Below are positions 55,830 to 63,607 of a DNA stretch of 64,000 bases, piece after piece. The position numbers and the translations under genes are program-made. This stretch comes from Pseudomonadota bacterium (GTDB lineage Bacteria > Pseudomonadota > Gammaproteobacteria > Steroidobacterales > Steroidobacteraceae), in NCBI GenBank assembly GCA_037200975.1, contig JBBCGI010000001.1, positions 868,001 through 932,000 on the forward strand, read 5' to 3'. Numbering within the stretch: the stretch's first letter is position 1; the number at the start of each line of letters is the position of its first letter. The notes under the pieces are model-generated. The model was not told the origin of the DNA and made no database searches. It saw nothing but the letters and a program-made list of their open reading frames with translations.

Positions 55830-57191
55830 CTAGTACTTGTGCGCGCCGTGCGCGCCGATGCCGTAGATGTATTGCAGGCGCAGGATGCGATCCCGCTCGC
55901 CGTCGTCGCGTGCGTTGTCCCAGTCGTACTGGGCGCGCAGGCGCGAGAACTCGCTCGGGTTCCAGTCGAGCATCACGGACAGCCGGTCCGGCTCGGCCGA
56001 CAGCAGGCCATCCGGCGACAACGTGTAACGCGGCGTTCCCGCATCGAGCGAGTCGTAACGCGCACCCACTCTCCAGCGCGGCGCGAATTGATAGACGCTC
56101 TGCAGGTACCAGCCCGATTCGCTGTTGCGGAAATCGTCGGCGAGCACGATTCCCTCGACATCGGCGATGGCGCCACTCTCGCGCCGGCGCATGTATTCGC
56201 CCTGCACCTTGAGCTGGCGCCGCGGCGACGGCGCCCACTTGAGAACGCCATCGACAACCCAGGTGCGCGCGTCGCCCGTGAACAGATCGAACAAGGGCTC
56301 ACCCGCGGCATCGAGGATGCCGCCTTCGCGATCCTCGGCCTTCTGCGTCAGATAAGAACCACCGAGGCGCCAGCTCGTGTAGTCGCCGACATCGCCGCCG
56401 AGATGGGCAAACAACGTCGCGCCGTTCACGCCGTTGCGCGCGCGGCGCGTCGCGGGGTAACCGTCGCCGTTGCCGGTCTCGGCACCGAATTCGAGGAACA
56501 GGTCGGTCGGCGCGAGCCATTTCACCTGCACGCCGTTCTGCTGGAACTGCCCGCCAAACAAGGCTTGATAGACGAGCGGCTGGTCGACGAAATCCCACGC
56601 GTGCGCGTGCACTTCGTTGAGATAACCGAAGCCCGAGAAAAAGCGCCCCAGCTTCGCGGTGAAACCATCGGGCAGCGCCGTCGTGCGCACGAACGCTTCT
56701 TCGACTTCGATCTCATCCTCCCCGGTTATTGCCGCGGTCAATACGCCGGAGAAATACGGGTCGATGCTGGCGCTGAACGTCAGCTCGGATTCGCCGAGAT
56801 TGAAACTGCGCTCGCCCGGACCGACTTCACCTCCGTTCGGCGGAAAGCCGGCGATGTTCCAGTCGCCAGGATCGCGCGACGTATTCGTGTAACTGCCGCC
56901 GAGAATCAGCGAGATCGCCGGGTTGAAAGCGGATGCCCCGCCTCCGGGCGCCGCGGCCGGCACGGCTTCCGGCGCGGGCGGCATCGCATCGGCAACCTTT
57001 GCTGCGGGCGGAGCCACTTCCAACTGCACGATGCGAGCTTCGAGTGCGTCGACGCGTGCGTGGTAGTCGTTTTTCAGTGCCTGCAGTTCCGCGCGCAGCG
57101 CCGTCACCTCGTCGGCCGGCGGCGCGGCCATTGCGTACAGAGGCAGTGCCGCGGCGAGCACCACAAAGGCATACTTCAAATTCATCATCAT
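55830..57191 (-). CDS. Outer-membrane beta-barrel protein of a zinc-uptake operon
   Basis: 453 residues. A signal peptide of about 22 residues is followed by a short coiled-coil (TALRAELQALKNDYHARVDA), a Pro/Ala linker and then a porin-like barrel of alternating strands ending in YIYGIGAHGAHKY. Strand motifs such as FTAKLGRFFSGFGYLNEVHA resemble OprO/OprP and other phosphate-selective-type porins. The start has three ATGs in a row at 57191, 57188 and 57185 after AAGGAG; 57188 or 57185 have the better spacing. It is between the TonB receptor and znuA and is probably co-expressed with them. Confidence 0.78.
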   Translation of the reverse strand: MMMNLKYAFVVLAAALPLYAMAAPPADEVTALRAELQALKNDYHARVDALEARIVQLEVAPPAAKVADAMPPAPEAVPAAAPGGGASAFNPAISLILGGSYTNTSRDPGDWNIAGFPPNGGEVGPGERSFNLGESELTFSASIDPYFSGVLTAAITGEDEIEVEEAFVRTTALPDGFTAKLGRFFSGFGYLNEVHAHAWDFVDQPLVYQALFGGQFQQNGVQVKWLAPTDLFLEFGAETGNGDGYPATRRARNGVNGATLFAHLGGDVGDYTSWRLGGSYLTQKAEDREGGILDAAGEPLFDLFTGDARTWVVDGVLKWAPSPRRQLKVQGEYMRRRESGAIADVEGIVLADDFRNSESGWYLQSVYQFAPRWRVGARYDSLDAGTPRYTLSPDGLLSAEPDRLSVMLDWNPSEFSRLRAQYDWDNARDDGERDRILRLQYIYGIGAHGAHKY

Positions 57192-57250
57192 TTTCTCCTT
57201 GGGTGGAAGAAAATGCCAGCGCGCCGCCGCCGGCATTTCCCGCCGGGTCG

Positions 57251-59290
57251 CTACAGACTCGCCCGCACCAGCAGACGAACCTCGCGGCCCGGCAAAATCA
57301 CGTCATCTTTGTTGAGCGCGACTGCATTGCGCTGCGTCCGGTCGGTGAGGTTGCGGCCGACCAATGCGATTTCGAACTCCGGGTTGTTGGCCATGGGCCG
57401 CCACGACGCCTGCGCATCGAGCGAAACGAAACCCGCCGTCGGTGTCTCGGCAAATGCCACGTCGTCCTGACGGCCGGTGTACTTGAGCAGGAATCCGCCG
57501 TCGACCGCGCGGCCATCCCAGCTCAACCCGGCGCCGACGTGGTACGGCGAGATGCGCGGCACATTGCCACCGTCATCCAGCCGCGCGCGCACGTAGTCCG
57601 CGAGCGTGATGGCGTTCAACGTGCCGCCCGCGTTCTCCAGCAAGTCGAAGGTGACCTTGGCCTCGGCCCCCCAGAACTTTGCGCCGGCCTGTTCGTAGTT
57701 GAGCTCCTTGAGCTCCTCGTCGTCGCCGAATTCGCAATTGCCGTCTTCGTCGCAGGTACGTCCGGTGAGACTGCCGATGATGTAGTTGTCGAACTTCGTG
57801 CCCCACAACGCACCCTCGAAGCGCGTCTTGTCCGAGTCGTACCGCAGCGTGCCCTCGATCGCATTGGCGCGTTCGATGTCGAGCATTGCGTTGCCGGTTT
57901 CGAAGGTCGCAGGGCCGTCATGCGGACCGCGCGCGAACAGCTCGGTCTGTGCCGGCGCCCGCGCCGCGCTCGACAGCGTGAGCCCGAGGCGCAGCGCATC
58001 GGTCGCATTGAACAGCAGGCCCGCCGATGCGCTGAGCGGCGTGAATTCGCGCGCCGTGCCAACGTCCGTCACCGGCGTACCTTCGATCTTCACGGACTCC
58101 ACGCGTGCGCCGCTGTGTAAATGCAGGCGCGGCGACAGCGGCGCGTCCGTGAACACGAAGGCCGCCACCGTTTTCGTGGTGGTCGGCAGTAGATAGTTGG
58201 CGCCCTCGCCCAGCGCCGAGAAATCGCGGCTCTGGACCTGCGCACCGATCGCCGCGGCGGAAAACGGCCCGACGGCGCCGAACAGGGCTTCGGCCCGCCC
58301 GTCGTATTCATCGTCCTTGAACGTCGCCAGCGCCTCGCCGGTCGCCGGGTCGCGTTCGCTGTGCTCGTAGTCGGCGTGACCGCCCTCCACCGTCAGCGTC
58401 TGCCAGGCGCCGATCTGCGTCGCAAATGACGAACGCAGCAGTTCCTTCGTCTGCTGCATGTCGATGAACGTGTCTTCGCCGGGTATCCCGTACTTCGAGT
58501 CGTAGTGGATCACCGCCGCACCGATCCGGTTCTGGTCGAACAGGTAGGAGCCGCCGAGTGAATAACCATCGCCGCGGAAGTACGAATTGGACATCGTGCC
58601 GCCGGGGATGTCGTAGTCGCCCATGTCGCGCTTGAAGCCATCCGCATGAATCGCGAATTGCCCGAGGCGGGCGTCGACGAGTGCCGATCCCTGGCGCGTA
58701 TCCGCGTTGGTACCGTACATGCCGGTGAACTCCGCGTTGAACGCGTCGTCGGGCAGCCGCGTGGGGACGCGGTTGTTGATCGCATTGATGACACCGCCGA
58801 TCGCCTGGCTGCCGTATCGCAGCGTGGCCGCGCCGCGCACCACCTCGATCCGTTGCGCCGACAAAGGATCGATCGGCACGCCGTGGTCCGGGCCGACGTC
58901 GGAGACGTCGAAACTGCCGATGCCATCCTCGAGCGTGCGCACGCGGTTGGCATCGAAGCCGCGAATGACCGGCCGGCTGGCACCCGCCGCGAAACTGCTG
59001 CCGGTTACGCCCGGTATATTCGCCAGTGCGTCGGCGATATTGGCGCCGCCGGACTTCAGGATTTCCTCTCTATCTACACTGTCGACGATCGTGGCGAGCT
59101 TGTCCTCCGGCGTGATCGGGGACGCGCTCACGACGATGGTTTCGATGGGCGAATTGCGTTCGTCGGCAAACACGACGCCGGAAAAAGCCGTCGACAGCAG
59201 CCACGCGGACGTGATGCCGGTGGATGCCTTCTTCACGGGCAAAGGAAGTCTGAATCGCGGGGATGGCCGCGCGGGGCCTGAAATCTTCAT
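57251..59290 (-). CDS. znuD: TonB-dependent receptor, ZnuD-like (probable zinc receptor)
   Basis: 679-residue outer-membrane receptor. An unusually long, basic signal region (to about residue 42) is followed by the plug (IETIVVSASPITPED, IEVVRGAATLRYGSQAIGGV) and a barrel ending VRLLVRASL. The plug block RPVIRGFDANRVRTLEDGIG is close to ZnuD-type zinc receptors. A loop with RTCDEDGNCEFGDDEELKEL is acidic and has two cysteines, and may bind the metal in place of the His-rich loop of Neisseria ZnuD. It lies upstream of a barrel protein, znuA and znuB. Confidence 0.86.
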   Translation of the reverse strand: MKISGPARPSPRFRLPLPVKKASTGITSAWLLSTAFSGVVFADERNSPIETIVVSASPITPEDKLATIVDSVDREEILKSGGANIADALANIPGVTGSSFAAGASRPVIRGFDANRVRTLEDGIGSFDVSDVGPDHGVPIDPLSAQRIEVVRGAATLRYGSQAIGGVINAINNRVPTRLPDDAFNAEFTGMYGTNADTRQGSALVDARLGQFAIHADGFKRDMGDYDIPGGTMSNSYFRGDGYSLGGSYLFDQNRIGAAVIHYDSKYGIPGEDTFIDMQQTKELLRSSFATQIGAWQTLTVEGGHADYEHSERDPATGEALATFKDDEYDGRAEALFGAVGPFSAAAIGAQVQSRDFSALGEGANYLLPTTTKTVAAFVFTDAPLSPRLHLHSGARVESVKIEGTPVTDVGTAREFTPLSASAGLLFNATDALRLGLTLSSAARAPAQTELFARGPHDGPATFETGNAMLDIERANAIEGTLRYDSDKTRFEGALWGTKFDNYIIGSLTGRTCDEDGNCEFGDDEELKELNYEQAGAKFWGAEAKVTFDLLENAGGTLNAITLADYVRARLDDGGNVPRISPYHVGAGLSWDGRAVDGGFLLKYTGRQDDVAFAETPTAGFVSLDAQASWRPMANNPEFEIALVGRNLTDRTQRNAVALNKDDVILPGREVRLLVRASL

Positions 59291-59354
59291 GGTCTACTCC
59301 TCTGGAAACAACAAACACGCGGGCGCGAAGCGCCGGCGCGGAATCACTTGTTTT

Positions 59355-59663
59355 TCAGAGGAAGCGGGGTGGTGCGCGCGAGCGATAGGCCGCAAAGGCG
59401 CGGCGCGGAGCGAAGGCGGGTACGGCCGATTCGACGGCGCGGTCGGGAGTATCGGCAACGAAGATGATGGCAGTGGAGCCACCACCCACCATGCTTTGCA
59501 GGGGAGCGAAGGAAAGACATTCGCCGCACAGCTGGCTCGCGGTCGGTGGCGCGTGCGGATCGATGCGCAGGTGCGTACTGGCGTGCACCACCATCCCGAG
59601 CTGGGCGAACAGGAACGCCAGCGACAGGAAATGGGTGAACCAGCGGCGATTGCGTCGAGTCAG
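59355..59663 (-). CDS. Small DUF2946-like protein with probable CTG start
   Basis: 102 residues from CTG at 59663: basic residues, one hydrophobic helix (FLSLAFLFAQLGMVVHA), a CxxC motif in SQLCGECLSFAPLQSM, and the C-terminal AAYRSRAPPRFL, the usual ending of DUF2946 proteins found beside metal and TonB-receptor genes. The first ATG in frame (59594) would remove most of the helix and has no ribosome site, whereas CTG has GGAGG five bases upstream. It is the first gene of the zinc-type operon. Function unknown; CxxC could bind copper or zinc. Confidence 0.66.
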   Translation of the reverse strand: MTRRNRRWFTHFLSLAFLFAQLGMVVHASTHLRIDPHAPPTASQLCGECLSFAPLQSMVGGGSTAIIFVADTPDRAVESAVPAFAPRRAFAAYRSRAPPRFL

Positions 59664-59680
59664 AAATGCCTCCGCGGGCG

Positions 59681-59709
59681 AGTATCTCCGCAGGTTCTCA
59701 AATCGACAA
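59681..59709 (-). promoter_or_regulatory. Probable promoter of the zinc-type uptake operon
   Basis: TTGTCG (59704-59709) and GATACT (59681-59686) are spaced by 17 bp on the minus strand. The start site would lie near 59674, a few bases before GGAGG and the CTG at 59663. I found no typical ATATTATA-type Zur box near it. The remaining sequence up to 59870 holds no gene. Confidence 0.45.
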
Positions 59710-59870
59710 GCGCGACCGGTCGAAAGTTGCAGCGACTTAATTGAATGGTTTCATGTTGGTGCGGGGCGAGGCTCGTGGGAATCAACCCGCCCGGTTTGCG
59801 TGCAGCGTTATGTTTGGGTTGTGCGAGTTCCCATGAGTCCCGCGTCGCGCCATCTGCCCGGCACCCACTG

Positions 59871-61595
59871 CTAGTGCGAATCGCGCGTGACCGTGGTGCC
59901 GCTGCCGCCGACCAGGAAGTCGAGATCTGCGCCCTTGTCGGCCTGCTGCACGTGTTCGACATACAACTTGTAGTAACCGCGCTTCGGCGGCTCGGGCGCG
60001 ACCCACGCGGCGCGCCGCTTCGCCAGCTCCGCGTCATCCACGTCCAGATGCAGCCGGCGAGCCGCCACGTCGAGCTCGATGATGTCGCCGGTCCTAACTA
60101 GTGCCAGCGGCCCGCCGGCCGCGGCTTCGGGCGCGACGTGCAACACCACCGTGCCATACGCCGTGCCGCTCATGCGCGCGTCGGAAATGCGCACCATGTC
60201 GGTGATGCCCTTGCGCAGCACCTTGGGCGGCAACGCCATGTTGCCGACCTCTGCCATGCCGGGGTAACCCTTCGGCCCGCAACCCTTGAGCACCATGATC
60301 GAGTTCTCGTCGATGTCGAGACTTTCGTCGTCGATCCTGGTTCTGAAATCCTCGATCGTCTCGAACACCACTGCGGGTCCGCGATGCTTTAGTAGTTTGG
60401 GCGTGGCGGCGGAAGGTTTTATCACCGCGCCGTCTGGCGCGAGATTGCCGCGCAGGATCGCGATGCCCGCGTTCGGCTTGAACGGATCGCCATACGGCTT
60501 GATCACCTCGCGGTTCCAGCACGGCGCGCCCGCGATGTTCTCGCCCATCGTCTTGCCGTTCGCGGTCATGGCGTCCTGGTTGAGCACGCCCTCGAGCTCC
60601 TTCATTACCGCCGGCAATCCGCCCGCGTAATAGAAGTCCTCCATCAGGAACTCGCCCGACGGTTGCAGATTCACCAGGCACGGCAGCTGCGAACCAAGCC
60701 TGTCCCAGTCCTCGAGCTCGAGTTTCACACCGAGCCGGCCGGCGATCGCCAGCAGGTGCACCACCGAATTGGTCGAGCCGCCGATCGCGGCGGTTGCCTT
60801 GATCGCGTTCTCGAAAGCCTTGCGCGTCAGGATTTTCGACAGCACCAGCTCTTCGCGCACCATCTCCACGATGCGGCGGCCGCTCAATTGCGCGAGCCGG
60901 TAACGCCGCGAATCGACCGCCGGAATCGCGGCATTGCCGGGTAGTGAGACGCCGAGCGCCTCGACCATGCTGGCCATCGTCGACGCCGTGCCCATCGTCA
61001 TGCAGTGACCTTTCGAACGGTTCATGCAGGATTCGGCGGCGGTGAATTCCTCCTGCGACATCTTTCCGCCGCGCATGTCTTCCGACATCTGCCACACGCC
61101 CGTGCCGGAACCGATCTGCTTGCCGCGGAACCGGCCTGACAACATCGGCCCGCCGGAAACCCCGATGGTGGGAAGGTCGCAGCTCGCCGCGCCCATCAAT
61201 AGAGAAGGAGTGGTCTTGTCGCAGCCCATCAGCAACACGACGCCATCCAGCGGATTGCCGCGAATGGATTCTTCGACGTCCATGCTGGCGAGATTGCGGA
61301 ACAACATCGCGGTGGGCTTCAACTGCGTCTCGCCCAGCGACATCACGGGAAATTCGAGCGGGAATCCGCCGGCTTCATAGACGCCGCGCTTCACGAACTC
61401 CGCGAGCTCGCGAAAATGTCCGTTGCAGGGATTGAGCTCGCTCCAGGTATTGCAGATGCCGATCACCGGCCGGCCATCGAACAGATCGTCCGGATAGCCC
61501 TGGTTCTTGAGCCAGCTGCGGTGAATGAAACCGTCCTTGTCCTGCTTGCCGAACCAGTCCTGGCTGCGCAGCCGACGTTTCACTTTCGAATCCAT
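59871..61595 (-). CDS. IlvD/Edd-family dehydratase, L-arabinonate dehydratase type
   Basis: 574-residue Fe-S dehydratase of the sugar-acid branch. The cluster cysteines are in NTWSELNPCNGHFRELAE, LLMGCDKTTPSLLMGAASC and the region of GGSTNSVVHLLAIAGR. The N-terminal RSQDWFGKQDKDGFIHR and the ending DLDFLVGGSGTTVTRDSH closely follow L-arabinonate dehydratases, not the shorter-branch IlvD. Related enzymes act on D-xylonate or D-galactonate, so the exact sugar acid is inferred. It faces a dehydrogenase gene and a sugar-binding protein. The ATG at 61595 was chosen. Confidence 0.88.
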   Translation of the reverse strand: MDSKVKRRLRSQDWFGKQDKDGFIHRSWLKNQGYPDDLFDGRPVIGICNTWSELNPCNGHFRELAEFVKRGVYEAGGFPLEFPVMSLGETQLKPTAMLFRNLASMDVEESIRGNPLDGVVLLMGCDKTTPSLLMGAASCDLPTIGVSGGPMLSGRFRGKQIGSGTGVWQMSEDMRGGKMSQEEFTAAESCMNRSKGHCMTMGTASTMASMVEALGVSLPGNAAIPAVDSRRYRLAQLSGRRIVEMVREELVLSKILTRKAFENAIKATAAIGGSTNSVVHLLAIAGRLGVKLELEDWDRLGSQLPCLVNLQPSGEFLMEDFYYAGGLPAVMKELEGVLNQDAMTANGKTMGENIAGAPCWNREVIKPYGDPFKPNAGIAILRGNLAPDGAVIKPSAATPKLLKHRGPAVVFETIEDFRTRIDDESLDIDENSIMVLKGCGPKGYPGMAEVGNMALPPKVLRKGITDMVRISDARMSGTAYGTVVLHVAPEAAAGGPLALVRTGDIIELDVAARRLHLDVDDAELAKRRAAWVAPEPPKRGYYKLYVEHVQQADKGADLDFLVGGSGTTVTRDSH

Positions 61596-61697
61596 CGCCC
61601 CGCCTTTTTTCTGCCGCTCCGCACCTTCGCACAAGCTACACCGGAATATCTATACTCCAGCGCCTTATCTGGTCCTGCTACCTTCACGAGGCTTCGC

Positions 61698-62486
61698 ATG
61701 CCCGCCGATCGACGCGACTCTTCCACTGCTGCCAGCTATCCCAGCCTTCGCGGCCGCAGCGTTTTCATCACCGGAGGCGGCTCGGGTATCGGCGGCTGTC
61801 TGACCGAATCGTTTGCGCGACAGGGAGCGCGGGTTGCCTTCGTCGATTACGCCGAAGCGCCCTCACAAGCCCTGGTACAAAAGATCGAAACCGCGGGCCT
61901 GCCCCGCCCGTGGTATCGCAAGGTGGACGTCACCGATATCGGTTCGTTGCAAAACGCGATCCGTGAAGCGGCCCAAGCCGTGGGCGACTTCCACGTTCTC
62001 ATCAACAACGTGGCGAACGACGACCGTCATTCGCTCATGGACGTCACTCCCGCTTATTACGACGCACGCATAGCCGTGAATCAGCGTCCCGCGTTCTTCG
62101 CCATCCAGGCCGTCGTGCCCGGCATGAAGAAACTGGGCGGCGGCTCGATCATCAACTTCGGCTCCAACTCCTACGGCGCGAAGGGCCGCAACATGCCGGT
62201 GTACACGACGGCGAAATCGTCGGTGATCGGGCTCACGCGCGGCCTCGCCGCGGAGCTCGGCGAACACCGCATACGCGTCAATGTGATCACGCCGGGCTGG
62301 ATCATGACCGAGCGGCAGATCGAAAAATGGCTGAACCCCGAGGGCGAGCTCGAGATCAAACGCAACCAGGTGCTGCCCGACAAGGTGCTACCGGAGGATG
62401 TCACGGCGATGGCGCTGTTCCTCGCCTCCGACGATGCGCGCGCGTGTTCGGCGCAGGAGTACATCGTCGACGCGGGCTGGTTGTGA
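61698..62486 (+). CDS. Short-chain dehydrogenase, probable sugar dehydrogenase
   Basis: 262-residue SDR with the nucleotide motif TGGGSGIGG, NNVAND in place of NNAG, and the active-site Ser, Tyr and Lys in NFGSNSYGAKGRNMPVYTTAK. Its ending EDVTAMALFLASDDARACSAQ fits sugar dehydrogenases such as L-arabinose or D-galactose 1-dehydrogenase or L-rhamnose dehydrogenases. Together with the divergent dehydratase it suggests a non-phosphorylating sugar pathway. The GTG of the next gene overlaps its stop. Confidence 0.84.
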   Translation: MPADRRDSSTAASYPSLRGRSVFITGGGSGIGGCLTESFARQGARVAFVDYAEAPSQALVQKIETAGLPRPWYRKVDVTDIGSLQNAIREAAQAVGDFHVLINNVANDDRHSLMDVTPAYYDARIAVNQRPAFFAIQAVVPGMKKLGGGSIINFGSNSYGAKGRNMPVYTTAKSSVIGLTRGLAAELGEHRIRVNVITPGWIMTERQIEKWLNPEGELEIKRNQVLPDKVLPEDVTAMALFLASDDARACSAQEYIVDAGWL

Positions 62487-63427
62487 GACCGGCCCTGCTC
62501 TTCCTGGCTGGCGTGTTGCTCACGGCCTGCGCACGCGAGAAGCAAGACGAACGCATCGTCCTCGGCTTCAGCCAGATCGGCGCCGAAAGCGAATGGCGCA
62601 GGGTGAACACGGAGTCGATCAGATCCGCGGCCGCCACCAGCAACATCGACCTGCATTTTTCCGACGCGCGGCAGCAGCAGGAAAACCAGCTCGCGGCATT
62701 GCGAACCTTCATCGCCGAGAAGGTGGACGTGATCGCGTTCTCGCCGGTGGTCGAAACCGGCTGGGACACCGTGTTGCGGGAAGCGAAGGCCGCGAACATT
62801 CCGGTGATCGTCACCGATCGCGCAGTAGCCTCCGACTCCTCTCTCTATGTCGGATTCATCGGCTCGGACTTCGTCGAGCAAGGCCGCAAGGCCGGGCGCT
62901 GGGTCGTCGAAAAATTCAAGGACGCCAGAGGCGACGTGAACATCGTCGAGCTGCAGGGCACGGCCGGATCCGCGCCGGCGAACGATCGCCAGAAGGGTTT
63001 CGAGGAAATCATCGCCGCGAACCCGCAGCTGAAGATCATCCGTTCGCTGCGCGGGGACTTCACGCGGGACGGGGGCAAGGAAGTGATGGCCGCCTTCCTC
63101 GAGGCGGAACAGAAGCCTATCCACTTGCTGTTCGCGCACAACGACGACATGGCCCTCGGCGCGATCCAGGCACTCGAAGCGGCCGGCAAACACCCGGGTA
63201 GCGAGATCGTGATCGTGTCGATCGATGCGGTGAAAGGCGCATTCGAGGCGATGATCGCCGGCAAGCTGAACGCGACGATCGAGTGCAACCCATTGCTGGG
63301 GCCGCAGCTGATGACTTCGGTCACCGAAGTAGTCGCCGGGCGGGCGATCCCCAAGAGGAGCGTCCTCGACGACCAGGTTTTCACCATGGAAACGGCGAGG
63401 CAGGCCCTTCCGTCGCGCAAGTATTGA
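62483..63427 (+). CDS. Sugar-binding lipoprotein of an ABC transporter (YtfQ/RbsB type)
   Basis: 314-residue periplasmic-binding-protein fold. The start GTG at 62483 gives a lipoprotein signal with lipobox LLTAC. The mature part has the YtfQ-like IVLGFSQIGAESEWRRVNTE, IAFSPVVETGWDTVLREAK and FAHNDDMALGAIQALE. YtfQ binds galactofuranose and relatives bind arabinose. No intact ATPase or permease follows; only the last part of a permease remains, so the protein may be an orphan or use subunits from elsewhere. The GTG start overlaps the dehydrogenase stop. Confidence 0.87.
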   Translation: MRPALLFLAGVLLTACAREKQDERIVLGFSQIGAESEWRRVNTESIRSAAATSNIDLHFSDARQQQENQLAALRTFIAEKVDVIAFSPVVETGWDTVLREAKAANIPVIVTDRAVASDSSLYVGFIGSDFVEQGRKAGRWVVEKFKDARGDVNIVELQGTAGSAPANDRQKGFEEIIAANPQLKIIRSLRGDFTRDGGKEVMAAFLEAEQKPIHLLFAHNDDMALGAIQALEAAGKHPGSEIVIVSIDAVKGAFEAMIAGKLNATIECNPLLGPQLMTSVTEVVAGRAIPKRSVLDDQVFTMETARQALPSRKY

Positions 63428-63430
63428 AGC

Positions 63431-63607
63431 GTGCGCAACGTGGCGGGAACGTTGTTCGGCGTGCTGATTCTCGGCATCATCCAGACCCTCATCGCGTTTG
63501 TCGGGAGTCAGAGCTCATGGTGGACCAGGAACGTCGTCGGAGCTTTGCTCTTGCCCTGCTGCCAGTCGCAGCGGCTTTTCGCGGGGCGTACGCGCAGGAA
63601 GGCATGA
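63431..63607 (+). pseudogene. C-terminal remnant of a sugar ABC permease (YjfF/RbsC type)
   Basis: A 58-codon frame from GTG at 63431 begins VRNVAGTLFGVLILGIIQTL and goes on IAFVGSQSSWWTRNVVGALLL (to about 63553), which is the ending of ribose/galactofuranose-type permeases (GTLFGVLILGxIQTLIxFxGxxSSWWTKIxIGxLLL). Everything before is missing, starting 3 bp after the binding-protein stop. The frame then runs out through unrelated residues (PCCQSQRLFAG). The mutarotase gene begins at 63517, inside this remnant, in another frame. Confidence 0.72.

Noticed and set aside
59464-59874. 136-codon plus-strand frame in the gap between the zinc operon and the dehydratase gene
   Set aside because: It lies opposite the DUF2946-like gene and its promoter, and the product has no recognisable feature.
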